Part shown: positions 32,552 through 41,972 of the stretch, in pieces
Layout: each line of letters opens with the position of its first letter
Numbering within the stretch: the stretch's first letter is position 1
Source of the DNA: Streptomyces beihaiensis
GTDB lineage: Bacteria > Actinomycetota > Actinomycetes > Streptomycetales > Streptomycetaceae
DNA: 64,000 nt
NCBI RefSeq assembly: GCF_026274175.1
Contig: NZ_JAPHNL010000124.1
Coordinates: 1-64,000, forward strand
Direction of reading: 5' to 3'
Position numbers and translations under genes: made by a program
Notes under the pieces: generated by a model
Database searches by the model: none
The model's input: the letters and a program-made list of their open reading frames with translations, nothing else
What the model was told of the DNA's origin: nothing

Positions 32552-33352
32552 GTGACCCCCGCCGTACGCGCCATCGGGCGCGCCGCGCTCGCCGCCCGCC
32601 CCCTCTCGCTCGACGACCTCAACGGGCGCGCCGCACTCCTGGCCCGCCGCGGCCACAGCTACCTCGTGCCCGTCGAGGTGTTCCAGGACTTCGCGGCGCT
32701 GTTGACCGACCCGCGGCGCTCCTGCGGCCCGTTCCGGGCGCTGTCCGTGAACGGGCGGCGCTGGTTCGCGTACAGGTCCGCGTACTACGACACCGCCGAC
32801 CTGCGCAGTTACCACGACCACCGGCGTGGCGACCGGCTCCGCTTCAAGGTCCGCGAGCGGCTGTACCGGGACACCGGGGAGCGCCAGTTCGAGATCAAGC
32901 TCAGCAACCGGCACGGTGAGACCGTCAAGCACCGCCGCCGCCTCACCGGCGACGACCGCGCGCTCGACGCGCGCCAGCTCGGGTTCCTGGCGGGCGTGCT
33001 CGGCGGCTCGTACGGCATCGAGGCCCCGGCCGGGCTCGAACCGTCCCTGGTCACCGACTACCAGCGGGCCACGTTCGTCGCGGACGGGCAGCGGGTGACC
33101 TGCGACGCGGGCCTCGTGGTCACCGAGGCAGGGAGCGGGCGCTCGGTGCGGGCGGACGGCGGGCTCGTCCTGGTCGAGACGAAGGCCGGGGGGCCGCTGA
33201 GCGAGGCGGACCAGGTGCTGCGCCGGTTCGGCGTACGGGCGGCCGAGTTCTCGAAGTACTGCGGCGGGTTCGCGGCCCTGCGGCCCGAGCTGGGCGTCGA
33301 CCGCTGGGCGCGCACGGTACGGCTGGCCTTTCCCGGGCCCCGGACGTGCTGA
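32552..33352 (+). CDS. VTC-domain polyphosphate polymerase family protein
   Basis: About 266 residues from the GTG at 32552 (GAGGAG upstream). The triphosphate-tunnel layout is present: FAYRSAYYDTADLRSYHDH, RLRFKVRERLY, FEIKLSNRHGETVKHRR, LEPSLVTDYQRATFV, LVLVETKAGG and a late FSKYC. VTC-fold enzymes make inorganic polyphosphate from nucleoside triphosphates. The tunnel basic and acidic residues seem intact. Bacterial relatives often adjoin DUF4956 and CotH genes, absent here. Confidence 0.88.
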   Translation: MTPAVRAIGRAALAARPLSLDDLNGRAALLARRGHSYLVPVEVFQDFAALLTDPRRSCGPFRALSVNGRRWFAYRSAYYDTADLRSYHDHRRGDRLRFKVRERLYRDTGERQFEIKLSNRHGETVKHRRRLTGDDRALDARQLGFLAGVLGGSYGIEAPAGLEPSLVTDYQRATFVADGQRVTCDAGLVVTEAGSGRSVRADGGLVLVETKAGGPLSEADQVLRRFGVRAAEFSKYCGGFAALRPELGVDRWARTVRLAFPGPRTC

Positions 33353-33415
33353 CCCGACCCGACCCGACCCGATCTCAACCGACCCGACCCGACCCGACTC
33401 GGCCGGGCCCGACCC
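33351..33415. repeat. Pentanucleotide GACCC repeat tract
   Basis: GACCC is repeated four times from 33351 (overlapping the VTC gene stop), then after GATCTCAACC again three to four times, then GGCCGGGCCCGACCC. A simple-sequence tract between two genes, likely made by slippage. Confidence 0.85.
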
Positions 33416-33496
33416 GACAGACTGTCGTGTTCCCCGCCGCCGCGCAGACAGGACGCCGATGGTCCGTCCACGCTGTGGACATCTACCCTCGGCCCC

Positions 33497-34852
33497 ATGA
33501 CCCCTCAGCCGAATCCCCAGGTCGGCGCCGCCGTCAAGGCCGCGGACCGCGCGCACGTTTTCCACTCCTGGTCCGCACAGGAGCTGATCGACCCGCTCGC
33601 CGTCGCCGGCGCCGAAGGCTCGTACTTCTGGGACTACGACGGCAACCGCTACCTCGACTTCACCTCAGGTCTCGTCTACACCAACATCGGCTACCAGCAC
33701 CCGAAGGTCGTCGCCGCGATCCAGGAGCAGGCGGCGACGATGACGACGTTCGCGCCCGCGTTCGCCGTCGAGGCGCGCTCGGAGGCCGCACGCCTCATCG
33801 CCGAGCGCACCCCGGGCGAGCTCGACAAGATCTTCTTCACCAACGCCGGAGCGGACGCCGTCGAGCACGCCCTGCGGATGGCCCGGCTTCACACGGGACG
33901 CCCGAAGGTGCTGGCCGCGTACCGCTCGTACCACGGCGGCACCGAGCAGGCCATCAACGTCACCGGTGACCCGCGCCGCTGGGCCAACGACAGCGCGTCG
34001 GCGGGGGTTGTCCACTTCTGGGCGCCGTTCCTGTACCGCTCTCGTTTCTATGCCGAGACGGAGGAGCAGGAGTGCGCGCGTGCCCTTGAGCACCTGGAGA
34101 CGACGATCCGGTTCGAGGGTCCTTCGACCGTCGCGGCGATCATCCTGGAGACCGTGCCGGGCACCGCGGGCATCATGCTGCCGCCCGCCGGTTACCTCGC
34201 CGGGGTGCGCGGGCTGTGCGACAAGTACGGCATCGTCTTCGTGCTCGACGAGGTCATGGCGGGCTTCGGCCGCACCGGCAAGTGGTTCGCCGCGGACCTG
34301 TACGACGTGACGCCCGACCTGATGACCTTCGCCAAGGGCGTGAACTCCGGGTACGTGCCGCTGGGCGGCGTCGCGATCTCCCCGGCGATCGCCGAGACGT
34401 TCGCCAAGCGCCCGTACCCCGGTGGCCTCACCTACTCCGGTCACCCGCTGGCCTGTGCCGCCGCCGTCGCCACGATCAGGGTGATGGAGGAGGAGGGCAT
34501 CGTCGACCACGCGGCGAGGCTCGGCGCGCAGGTCGTCGCCCCGGCCCTGCGCGAGCTGGCCGAGCGGCACCCGTCGGTGGGCGAGGTGCGCGGCGTGGGC
34601 ATGTTCTGGGCCCTCGAACTCGTACGGGACCGCGAGACACGCGAGCCGCTGGTGCCGTACGCCGCCGCCGGTGCGGCGAACGCGCCGATGGCCGCGTTCG
34701 GCGCCGCCGCCAAGGCGAACGGCCTGTGGCCGTTCATCAACATGAACCGCACGCACGTGGTCCCGGCCCTGAACATCACGGAGGGCGAGCTGAAGGAGGG
34801 CCTGGCGGCCCTCGACCGGGCGCTGGAGGCCGCGGACGAGCACGTGGCGTAG
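33497..34852 (+). CDS. Class III PLP aminotransferase (omega-amino acid:pyruvate type)
   Basis: A protein of 451 residues. YFWDYDGNRYLDFTSGLVYTNIGYQHP, FFTNAGADAVEHALRMAR, the aromatic-cofactor ring YRSYHG, VFVLDEVMAGFGRTGKWF and the PLP lysine in FAKGVNSGYVPLGG define a class III (ornithine/omega-amino acid) aminotransferase. YSGHPLACAAAVATI follows. A GntR regulator lies 148 bp downstream on the same strand. Substrate is unknown; taurine or beta-alanine type amines are typical for the group. Confidence 0.9.
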   Translation: MTPQPNPQVGAAVKAADRAHVFHSWSAQELIDPLAVAGAEGSYFWDYDGNRYLDFTSGLVYTNIGYQHPKVVAAIQEQAATMTTFAPAFAVEARSEAARLIAERTPGELDKIFFTNAGADAVEHALRMARLHTGRPKVLAAYRSYHGGTEQAINVTGDPRRWANDSASAGVVHFWAPFLYRSRFYAETEEQECARALEHLETTIRFEGPSTVAAIILETVPGTAGIMLPPAGYLAGVRGLCDKYGIVFVLDEVMAGFGRTGKWFAADLYDVTPDLMTFAKGVNSGYVPLGGVAISPAIAETFAKRPYPGGLTYSGHPLACAAAVATIRVMEEEGIVDHAARLGAQVVAPALRELAERHPSVGEVRGVGMFWALELVRDRETREPLVPYAAAGAANAPMAAFGAAAKANGLWPFINMNRTHVVPALNITEGELKEGLAALDRALEAADEHVA

Positions 34853-35000
34853 CGGCCAGGCCCAGGGGCGCGGGGGGCCGCGCGAGGGCGGGGGACGGCC
34901 CGCACCCGGCGACGAGACGCCCCTGGGCAGGCGGGTCCCCGCCCCGGCACGCGTAACCTTGGCGGCGCCGAACGACCCGCCCCCCCCGGAAAGGGAAAAC

Positions 35001-35690
35001 GTGCCAGCCGGACCCGACGGCCCAGCCGTCACCCGCTCGACCCTGCGTCAGCAGATCGCGGACGCGCTGCGCGACGAGATCCTCGGGGGCCGCCTGAGCC
35101 CCGGCCAGGAGTTCACGGTCAAGGAGATCGCCGAGGGCTACGGGGTGTCGGCCACGCCCGTCCGCGAGGCCCTGGTCGACCTGACCGCGCAGGGCCTGCT
35201 CGACTCCGCGCAGCACCGCGGCTTCCGCGTCCACGAGTTCTCGCTCGCCGACCACCGGGCCATGCTGGAGGCCCGCCGCCTCGTCGCCGACGGCATCTTC
35301 CGGGGCCTGGCGGCCGACCCGGAACGCGGCCGCGATCTCACCGCGGACGACCTGGCCGGTGTCCGCAGGCGCGGCGAGGAGGCGTCCCGCGCGGCCTCCG
35401 CCGGCGACCTGAACATCCTCATCGGCTACGACCTGCGTTTCTGGCGCGAGCTGTCCGCGCTGTTCGGCAACGCGTACCTTTCGGACTTCTTCCACCGGCT
35501 GCGCGTACAGAGCTGGATGTACGCGGTTCCGCACCTGCGCGCCGCGGGCGATCTGCGGGGCCGCCTGTGGTCGGGCCACTGCGAGCTGGTCGACGCGTTG
35601 TCGCGGCGCGACGCCGAGGCGGCGCACGCGATCATCGCGGCGTACAACGTGGCCTCGCTCGCGCTGATCGAGAGCCTGGCGGGGGAGTAG
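35001..35690 (+). CDS. GntR family regulator (FCD subgroup)
   Basis: About 229 residues from GTG at 35001 (GGAAAGGGAAAAC upstream; TTG at 34959 is also in frame). The winged helix is LRQQIADALRDEILGGRLSPGQEFTVKEIAEGYGVSATPVREALVDLTAQGLL. The C-terminal helical FCD domain follows (HRAMLEARRLVADGIF, SGHCELVDALSRRDAEAAHAIIAAY), binding small carboxylates or amines in relatives. It probably governs the upstream aminotransferase or its own operon. Confidence 0.9.
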   Translation: MPAGPDGPAVTRSTLRQQIADALRDEILGGRLSPGQEFTVKEIAEGYGVSATPVREALVDLTAQGLLDSAQHRGFRVHEFSLADHRAMLEARRLVADGIFRGLAADPERGRDLTADDLAGVRRRGEEASRAASAGDLNILIGYDLRFWRELSALFGNAYLSDFFHRLRVQSWMYAVPHLRAAGDLRGRLWSGHCELVDALSRRDAEAAHAIIAAYNVASLALIESLAGE

Positions 35691-35770
35691 GCGTGCCGGG
35701 GTCCGGGAACTACCCTGACGACCCGACCACCACCCCCCGACGCCACCCCCGACGATCCCGAGGAGCCCCC

Positions 35771-36421
35771 TTGGCCTGTGACCTGTGGCTCGTTCCCCTC
35801 GTCGACGTGCTGTGCCACAGCCCCGACAACCCTTTCTCCGAGGAACTCGCGCTGTACGACAAGGCGTTGCACGAGGCGGGACTGCCATCGGTGCCGGTGT
35901 ACTCGTACATGCCGGGGCTCTCCGGTGACGTGGCGCCGGTCGCGGGGTTCGACTACGACGCGCTGCACTTTCTGCGCCGCGCGTACCTGTTGCAGCTGTG
36001 CGGCCTCGAGGTGACGCCGGTCGACGAGCTGGGCGGCGACTACGAGCAGCTCCTGGAGATGTTCGAGCCGACGGCCCAGGCGTCGCACCTGGTGTGGCAC
36101 TACGACCACGCGGGCGCGTACGTCCCGGTGGACTTCCCGCACCCGCTCTCCAACGAGGAACTCCTTGAGGGCGGCGGGCCGCTGGGGTCGTCGCACGCGT
36201 TGTTGCGGGAGCTGGAGTACGTGGCCGAGGCGATCGGCCTCGACCCGGCCAACCCGCCGCTGCCCCCGGCGCCGCCGGCGGCGCCGACGGAGCTGGAGGA
36301 ACCGGCGGCACCGGCTCCCGCGGACGACGGGCCGTTCGCGCGGGAGCGGCACGTGTGGTTGGGCCTGCACCAGGCCGCCACGCGCAGCCTGGCCCAGGGC
36401 TCGATGATCATCTTCAGCTGA
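35771..36421 (+). CDS. Uncharacterised protein
   Basis: A protein of 216 residues from TTG at 35771, supported by GAGGAGC seven to eight bases upstream. LACDLWLVPLVDVLCHSPDNPFSEELALYDKALHEAGLPSVPVYSYMPGLSG, then YDALHFLRRAYLLQLCGLEVTPVDELGGDYEQLLEMF, looks like a soluble alpha/beta protein. A Pro/Ala/Glu linker (near 165-190) separates a short C-terminal piece, RHVWLGLHQAATRSLAQGSMIIFS. No known family is recognised. Conserved-looking codon use suggests a real gene. Confidence 0.7.
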   Translation: MACDLWLVPLVDVLCHSPDNPFSEELALYDKALHEAGLPSVPVYSYMPGLSGDVAPVAGFDYDALHFLRRAYLLQLCGLEVTPVDELGGDYEQLLEMFEPTAQASHLVWHYDHAGAYVPVDFPHPLSNEELLEGGGPLGSSHALLRELEYVAEAIGLDPANPPLPPAPPAAPTELEEPAAPAPADDGPFARERHVWLGLHQAATRSLAQGSMIIFS

Positions 36422-36437
36422 CCGCCGCCTTGCCCGC

Positions 36438-37205
36438 CTACCGCGGTTCCGGGGGCCGCTGGCGCGGCATGTTGGGGCGGGCCGCACCGGGCGGCAGGGG
36501 GAAACGGCCCTGCGGGGCCGCTTCCGTCGCCCTGCCCGCGGCGCCCGCCACCCCGGCCGACTGCAGGCCGAGCGGCGCGGGGCCGGAGCGGAACTCCACC
36601 ATCCAGTCCGCCGTCTCGGCCCGCACCAGCTCCGTCACGTCGTCCGTGAATCTCCGCAGCACCCCGAGGCACCGCTCGGCCGCCTCGCTCGCGGTGCCCT
36701 CGGCCGGCCCGAGTACCTCTCGTACGCTCTCCGACGCCCAGTCGAACTGCAGCACCTGCAACCGCCGCTGCACGGCCTGCGCCGTGGCGACGTCCCTTAT
36801 CCACCCGGAGGTCAGCCCGAAGTAGCGGTCGGCGCCCGCGCACCCCACCGCCACGAGGAGCGCCAGATAGCCCCAGGGGGCCAGGCCCCGGCCCCCTGCG
36901 CCCGCGACCCCCGTCAGGTCGAGCAGCGGCAGCAGCCCCCCGCACAGGGCCCCCAGCGCCGCCCCGGCCCGCAGCGCCCGCGCGGCCCGCCGCTTCCACA
37001 CCCGGTCGGCGAGGTACCACGCGGCGGTGCGCAGGGCGCCCTGCTCGACCCACCGGTACAGCTCGTCGAGACGCTCGGCGGGCTCGGCCCAGTCGCCGAG
37101 CGGAAAGGTCCGTCCGGCCAGGTCACGGGCGCCGTGGCCGCCGTTCTTGCCCGCGCCGGCCCGGTCCGGGGGCGGTCCATCGGGCTGCATCTCCGGCTGA
37201 CTCAC
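36438..37205 (-). CDS. SLATT-domain membrane protein
   Basis: A protein of 255 residues. LYRWVEQGALRTAAWYLADRVWKRRAARALRAGAALGAL, with two close membrane helices (AALGALCGGLLPLLDL and LAPWGYLALLVAVGCAGA), then DRYFGLTSGWIRDVATAQAVQRRLQ, is the SLATT arrangement. SLATT proteins are predicted pore-forming effectors or sensors in nucleotide-signalling conflict systems. Here no nucleotidyltransferase or other partner is adjacent. The disordered tail ends in Pro/Arg-rich sequence. It is divergent from ybaB. Confidence 0.75.
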   Translation of the reverse strand: MSQPEMQPDGPPPDRAGAGKNGGHGARDLAGRTFPLGDWAEPAERLDELYRWVEQGALRTAAWYLADRVWKRRAARALRAGAALGALCGGLLPLLDLTGVAGAGGRGLAPWGYLALLVAVGCAGADRYFGLTSGWIRDVATAQAVQRRLQVLQFDWASESVREVLGPAEGTASEAAERCLGVLRRFTDDVTELVRAETADWMVEFRSGPAPLGLQSAGVAGAAGRATEAAPQGRFPLPPGAARPNMPRQRPPEPR

Positions 37206-37450
37206 CCGGCACTCCCTCGACTGACGGCGGCGGCTTGTTACGGCTGGGGCTGAATGTGCAGCATCTTCTTACCGCCCAATGGGTGGCCAAGTTCCCGTTT
37301 TCGCGAGTTTTCCGCTCAGAAGTGGGGCTTGATCAGGTATAGGAGAGCTGCCTTTCTCACCCGAAAGAGTGCAGTGCGAGGTGCCGGGGCGGGTGTGCCC
37401 GGGACCACGTAGGCTCGTTTCACAGCCGTATTTCCCGTAAGGAGCTGATC

Positions 37451-37795
37451 GTGATCCCCGGTGGTGGCCAGCCCAACATGCAGCAGCTGCTCCAGCAGGC
37501 CCAGAAGATGCAGCAGGACCTCGCGCAGGCCCAGGAGGAGCTGGCGCGCACCGAGGTCGACGGGCAGGCGGGCGGCGGCCTGGTGAAGGCCACCGTGTCC
37601 GGCTCCGGCGAGCTGCGCGGCCTCGTCATCGACCCGAAGGCGGTCGACCCGGACGACACGGAGACCCTCGCCGACCTCGTCGTCGCGGCGGTCCAGGCGG
37701 CCAACGAGAACGCGCAGACCCTCCAGCAGCAGAAGCTCGGCCCGCTCGCCCAGGGCCTGGGCGGCGGCAGCGGCATCCCGGGGCTCCCCTTCTAG
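37451..37795 (+). CDS. YbaB/EbfC family nucleoid-associated protein
   Basis: A protein of 114 residues. [54 protein letters not shown] and DTLADLV-type helices match YbaB/EbfC, a dimeric DNA-binding protein often encoded before recR. A Gln-rich N-terminal helix is a coiled-coil candidate. It is followed by recR after about 76 bp; the pair is conserved in many bacteria. Confidence 0.92.
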   Translation: MIPGGGQPNMQQLLQQAQKMQQDLAQAQEELARTEVDGQAGGGLVKATVSGSGELRGLVIDPKAVDPDDTETLADLVVAAVQAANENAQTLQQQKLGPLAQGLGGGSGIPGLPF

Positions 37796-37871
37796 CCACC
37801 GCCGCGGCTACCGTACGAATCACGACAACGCGACAACGCGACAACGCGACAAGAGGAAGGTGCGGAGATCC

Positions 37872-38471
37872 GTGTACGAAGGCGTGGTCCAGGACCTCAT
37901 CGACGAACTGGGCAGGCTGCCCGGCGTCGGTCCCAAGAGCGCGCAGCGGATCGCCTTCCACGTGCTGCAGGCCGAACCCACCGACGTACGGCGCCTCGCG
38001 CAGGCGCTGATGGAGGTCAAGGCGAAGGTCCGCTTCTGCGCCACGTGCGGCAACGTGGCGCAGGAGGAACTCTGCGGCATCTGCCGTGACCAGCGCCGCG
38101 ACCCGGCGGTCATCTGCGTCGTCGAGGAGCCCAAGGACGTCGTCGCGATCGAACGCACCCGCGAGTTCCGGGGCCGCTACCACGTCCTGGGCGGCGCGAT
38201 CAGCCCCATCGAGGGTGTCGGACCCGACGACCTGCGTATACGAGAACTTCTCGCGCGGTTGGCCGACGGTACGGTCACGGAGCTGATCCTGGCCACCGAC
38301 CCCAACCTGGAGGGCGAGGCCACGGCGACGTACCTGGCCCGCATGATCAAACCCATGGGCCTGAAGGTCACCCGCCTGGCCAGCGGCCTCCCCGTCGGGG
38401 GCGACCTGGAGTACGCGGACGAGGTCACACTCGGCCGTGCCTTCGAGGGGAGACGACTCCTAGATGTCTGA
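37872..38471 (+). CDS. recR: Recombination protein RecR
   Basis: A protein of 199 residues from GTG at 37872, the length typical of actinobacterial RecR (a GTG at 37860 is less likely). HhH motif [20 protein letters not shown], four-Cys zinc finger [16 protein letters not shown], and Toprim domain [16 protein letters not shown] are in order. RecR works with RecO/RecF to load RecA at gaps. Its 3' end overlaps the DUF5063 gene by 8 bp. Confidence 0.96.
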   Translation: MYEGVVQDLIDELGRLPGVGPKSAQRIAFHVLQAEPTDVRRLAQALMEVKAKVRFCATCGNVAQEELCGICRDQRRDPAVICVVEEPKDVVAIERTREFRGRYHVLGGAISPIEGVGPDDLRIRELLARLADGTVTELILATDPNLEGEATATYLARMIKPMGLKVTRLASGLPVGGDLEYADEVTLGRAFEGRRLLDV

Positions 38472-39123
38472 CGCCACGCTGCACGCGACCACGCAGGACC
38501 CCGACAGCTTCGCGGTCCAGATCTCCGACCAGATCGAATCGTTCATCGTCGCGGTGACCGAGGTCGCCAAGGGCGACGAGCCCGATTCGGCCGTTCCGTT
38601 CCTGCTCCTGGAGGTGTCCCAGCTGCTGCTCGCGGGCGGGCGGCTCGGGGCGCACGAGGACATCGTCCCGGACGAGCGGTACGAGCCGGATCTCGGCCCC
38701 GAGCCGGACGTCGACGAGCTGCGCGAACGCCTCGCCAAGATGCTCGAACCGGTCGACGTCTACTCGGAGGTCTTCGACCCGTACGAGCCGCGCAAGGCGC
38801 CGGTCGCCGCGCGGATCTCGGACGACCTCGCGGACGTCATCACGGACCTGCGGCACGGCATGGCCCACTACCGGGCGGGCCGTGTCACCGAGGCGCTGTG
38901 GTGGTGGCAGTTCTCGTACTTCTCGAACTGGGGCTCCACCGCCTCGGCGACCCTGCGCGCCCTCCAGTCCCTGGTGGCCCACGTCCGCCTCGACCAGCCG
39001 TTGCAGGACCTGGACGGCCTGGACACGGACGAGGACCTGGCGGCGGGCGAGGGAAGCCTGGAGGAGGAGGCCGGCAAGGTCATGGCGGAGGAGATCGCGG
39101 GCCCGTTGGGCCTGCGGCCCTGA
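38464..39123 (+). CDS. DUF5063 family protein
   Basis: A protein of 219 residues, acidic and mostly helical. [24 protein letters not shown], then [32 protein letters not shown], then [28 protein letters not shown] is the DUF5063 pattern. Its coupling to recR by overlap is common in Streptomyces and suggests a link to DNA metabolism, but no function is known. Confidence 0.88.
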   Translation: MSDATLHATTQDPDSFAVQISDQIESFIVAVTEVAKGDEPDSAVPFLLLEVSQLLLAGGRLGAHEDIVPDERYEPDLGPEPDVDELRERLAKMLEPVDVYSEVFDPYEPRKAPVAARISDDLADVITDLRHGMAHYRAGRVTEALWWWQFSYFSNWGSTASATLRALQSLVAHVRLDQPLQDLDGLDTDEDLAAGEGSLEEEAGKVMAEEIAGPLGLRP

Positions 39124-39465
39124 AGCGGCGCGGGGAACTGCGCGACGAGCCACGGCGGGGCCGCCCCCGACCCGCGAGCGCGCGGCCTCCCACGGTGCGC
39201 AGGCGCACGACACGCGTCGGCGCAAAACAGTCGACCCCGACCCGAAAACATGTGACCCGCCCCACTTTCCGGGTTGCCCCCGGCAAGGACGGGCATGCGA
39301 CGAACCGGGTGGCCGGAACTCCGCTTCATCAACCCGGCGACCGGATCATGAGCGGGACATCTCACGATCCGGGACGACCGGGGCGGATTTCGGCCGCTCG
39401 CTAAACTGAGCCGACCGCAGTACACGCGTACGTGCGGTGACAGACGGACTGAGCGAGGAGCGCAC
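39124..39465. other. 342-bp intergenic region upstream of ask
   Basis: No gene is recognised. A TAAACT at 39402-39407 could be the -10 box of ask, but no clear -35 is seen at the right spacing. A leader of about 55 bp with an AGGAG at 39455-39459 precedes the GTG start. The left part is GC-rich, without long repeats. Confidence 0.5.
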
Positions 39466-40743
39466 GTGGGCCTTGTCGTGCAGAAGTACGGAGGCTCCTC
39501 CGTTGCCGATGCCGAGGGCATCAAGCGGGTCGCCAAGCGGATCGTCGACACCAAGAAGAACGGCAACCAGGTGGTTGTCGTGGTGTCCGCGATGGGCGAC
39601 ACGACGGATGAGTTGATCGATCTCGCCGAGCAGGTATCTCCGCTGCCTGCCGGGCGCGAATTCGACATGCTGCTGACCGCCGGAGAGCGGATCTCCATGG
39701 CCCTGCTGGCCATGGCGATCAAAAAGCTGGGCCACGAGGCCCAGTCGTTCACGGGCAGTCAGGCCGGCGTCATCACCGACTCGGTCCACAACAAAGCCCG
39801 GATCATCGACGTCACGCCGGGCCGTATCCAGCAGTCCCTGGACGGCGGCAACATCGCGATCGTCGCCGGGTTCCAGGGCGTCTCGCAGGACAAGAAGGAC
39901 ATCACCACGCTCGGCCGTGGCGGGTCCGACACGACCGCGGTCGCCCTCGCCGCCGCGCTCGACGCCGAGGTCTGCGAGATCTACACGGACGTCGACGGCG
40001 TGTTCACCGCCGACCCGCGGGTCGTGAAGAAGGCCAGGAAGATCGACTGGATCTCCTTCGAGGACATGCTGGAGCTCGCCAGCTCCGGTTCCAAGGTGCT
40101 GCTCCACCGCTGTGTGGAGTACGCGCGCCGCTACAACATCCCGATCCACGTGCGGTCCTCCTTCAGCGGGCTGCAGGGCACGTGGGTCAGCAGCACACCG
40201 ATCAAGCAAGGGGACAAGCCCGTGGAGCAGGCGCTCATCTCCGGTGTCGCACACGACACCTCAGAGGCGAAGGTCACCGTCGTCGGTGTCCCGGACAAGC
40301 CGGGCGAGGCCGCTCGTATCTTCCGCGCCATCGCGGACGCCGAGATCAACATCGACATGGTCGTGCAGAACGTCTCGGCCGCGTCGACCGGCCTGACGGA
40401 CATCTCCTTCACGCTGCCCAAGACCGAGGGCCGCAAGGCCATGGAGGCCCTGGAGAAGCAGAAGGCCCTCGTCGGCTTCGACTCGCTGCGCTACGACGAC
40501 CAGATCGCCAAGATCTCCCTCGTCGGCGCCGGTATGAAGACCAACCCGGGCGTGACCGCGGGCTTCTTCGAGGCGCTCAGCGGCGCGGGCGTGAACATCG
40601 AGCTGATCTCGACGTCCGAGATCCGCATCTCGGTCGTGACGCGCGCCGACGACGTCAAGGAGGCCGTGCGCGCGGTGCACACCGAGTTCGGTCTGGACTC
40701 GGAGAGCGACGAGGCCGTGGTCTACGGAGGCACCGGCCGCTGA
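39466..40743 (+). CDS. ask: Aspartate kinase
   Basis: A protein of 425 residues, GTG start with AGGAG upstream. It phosphorylates aspartate for the lysine, threonine and methionine route. [33 protein letters not shown] and [13 protein letters not shown] are the kinase motifs; two ACT domains follow residue 260 and mediate feedback by lysine and threonine. An internal start at codon 253 can give the separate beta chain, so the enzyme is expected to be alpha2-beta2. Its stop overlaps the asd start by one base (TGATG). Confidence 0.96.
   Translation: MGLVVQKYGGSSVADAEGIKRVAKRIVDTKKNGNQVVVVVSAMGDTTDELIDLAEQVSPLPAGREFDMLLTAGERISMALLAMAIKKLGHEAQSFTGSQAGVITDSVHNKARIIDVTPGRIQQSLDGGNIAIVAGFQGVSQDKKDITTLGRGGSDTTAVALAAALDAEVCEIYTDVDGVFTADPRVVKKARKIDWISFEDMLELASSGSKVLLHRCVEYARRYNIPIHVRSSFSGLQGTWVSSTPIKQGDKPVEQALISGVAHDTSEAKVTVVGVPDKPGEAARIFRAIADAEINIDMVVQNVSAASTGLTDISFTLPKTEGRKAMEALEKQKALVGFDSLRYDDQIAKISLVGAGMKTNPGVTAGFFEALSGAGVNIELISTSEIRISVVTRADDVKEAVRAVHTEFGLDSESDEAVVYGGTGR
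40222..40743 (+). CDS. Aspartate kinase beta subunit (in-frame internal start)
   Basis: A GTG at 40222, codon 253 of ask, is preceded by AAGGGGA eight bases upstream. Translation from it yields about 173 residues starting [22 protein letters not shown], comprising both ACT domains. In Corynebacterium and relatives an equivalent internal start (MEEAVLTGVATDKSEAKVTV) makes the regulatory beta subunit, and the match in position and sequence supports the same arrangement here. Confidence 0.75.
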   Translation: MEQALISGVAHDTSEAKVTVVGVPDKPGEAARIFRAIADAEINIDMVVQNVSAASTGLTDISFTLPKTEGRKAMEALEKQKALVGFDSLRYDDQIAKISLVGAGMKTNPGVTAGFFEALSGAGVNIELISTSEIRISVVTRADDVKEAVRAVHTEFGLDSESDEAVVYGGTGR

Positions 40744-41822
40744 TGGCCGACGCCTCAGCGGCAGCCGGGCGGCGCCCGACGCTCGCGGTCGTGGGAGCGA
40801 CCGGGAGCGTCGGCGCCGTCCTGTTGCAGATCCTCTCCCAGCACGCGGACATCTGGGGCGAGATCCGGCTCGTCGCCTCCGCCCGCTCGGCCGGGCGCAA
40901 GCTCGCCGTGCGCGGCGAGGAGGTCGAGGTCGTGGCCCTGGAGGAGTCCGTCTTCGACGGGGTCGACGTCGCCATGTTCGACGTGCCCGACGACGTGGCC
41001 GCCCAGTGGGCGCCGGTCGCCGCCGCCAAGGGCGCGGTCGTCGTCGACAACTCGGCGGCCTTCCGCATGGACCCGGACGTGCCGCTGGTCGTCCCCGAGG
41101 TCAATCCGCACGCCGCGCGCGTGCGCCCGCGCGGCATCGTCGCCACGCCCAACTGCACCACGCTCTCGATGATCGTGGCGGTCGGCGCGCTGCACGCCGA
41201 GTACGGGGTACGTGAGCTGGTCGTCTCCTCGTACCAGGCGGTGAGCGGGGCCGGGCGCTCCGGCGTGGAGACGCTGCGCGCGCAGCTGTCGCTCGTCGCC
41301 GGTACGGAGCTCGGCACGAACCCCGGGGACGTGCGCCGCGTCGTCGGTGACGCGACGGGCCCCTTCCCCGAGCCGGTGGCGCTCAACGTGGTGCCGTGGG
41401 TGGGGACGCCGCGCGAGGACGGCTGGTCGTCGGAGGAGATGAAGGTGCGGGACGAGTCCCGCAAGATCCTCGGCCTGCCCGATCTGCCGGTCGCGGTGAC
41501 GTGCGTACGCGTTCCCGTGGTGACCGCGCACTCGGTGACCGTGCACGCCCGGTTCCAGCGGGAGGTCACGGTGGGGCGGGCGCGCGAGATCCTGGCGACC
41601 GCGCCCGGTGTCGTGCTGTTCGACAACCCGGAGGCCGGGGAGTTCCCGACGCCCGCCGACGTGGTGGGCACCGATCCGACGTGGGTGGGGCGCGTGCGGC
41701 GTTCGCTCGACGATCCGACGGGGATGGAGTTGTTCGTGTGCGGGGACAACCTACGCAAGGGCGCGGCGCTCAACACGGCGCAGATCGCGGAGCTGTTGGC
41801 GGGGGAGTTCACCGGTTCCTGA
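40743..41822 (+). CDS. asd: Aspartate-semialdehyde dehydrogenase
   Basis: A protein of 359 residues that reduces aspartyl phosphate to the semialdehyde using NADPH. VVGATGSVGAVLLQIL is the nucleotide loop, C138 in ATPNCTTL the acyl-forming Cys, SYQAVSGAG and VVTAHSVTVHARF (catalytic His) follow. The ATG overlaps the ask stop, so the two form an operon and act consecutively. The stop codon lies in the first unit of a tandem repeat. Confidence 0.95.
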   Translation: MADASAAAGRRPTLAVVGATGSVGAVLLQILSQHADIWGEIRLVASARSAGRKLAVRGEEVEVVALEESVFDGVDVAMFDVPDDVAAQWAPVAAAKGAVVVDNSAAFRMDPDVPLVVPEVNPHAARVRPRGIVATPNCTTLSMIVAVGALHAEYGVRELVVSSYQAVSGAGRSGVETLRAQLSLVAGTELGTNPGDVRRVVGDATGPFPEPVALNVVPWVGTPREDGWSSEEMKVRDESRKILGLPDLPVAVTCVRVPVVTAHSVTVHARFQREVTVGRAREILATAPGVVLFDNPEAGEFPTPADVVGTDPTWVGRVRRSLDDPTGMELFVCGDNLRKGAALNTAQIAELLAGEFTGS

Positions 41823-41898
41823 GCGGTTCACGTCTGTCGACTCCTGAGCGGTTCACGACTGTCGACGTGGCGCTGTTCACGACTGTCGACGTGGCGCT
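41817..41898. repeat. Compound tandem repeat downstream of asd
   Basis: Two 25-bp copies starting TCCTGAGCGGTTCACG (41817-41841 and 41842-41866, one mismatch) overlap with two identical 24-bp copies starting GTTCACGACTGTCGACGTGG (41851-41874 and 41875-41898). The first unit includes the asd stop codon. GTCGAC recurs four times. This is a local slippage array; no open reading frame or CRISPR-like spacing. Confidence 0.85.
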
Positions 41899-41972
41899 GT
41901 TCACACTGGCCGCAGTGTTTGGTCGGCCTTTGTGTGTTTTCTGTGAGTCTCCGCGTGGCGTCCGCGTTGCAA

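Noticed and set aside
37206-37450. Small SRP RNA or tRNA between the SLATT and ybaB genes
   Set aside because: The conserved GGAAGGAAGCAGCC-type SRP loop is absent and no cloverleaf is found.
39124-39465. Possible small gene or riboswitch before ask
   Set aside because: No frame with a convincing ribosome site and no recognisable aptamer sequence; only a weak -10-like hexamer.
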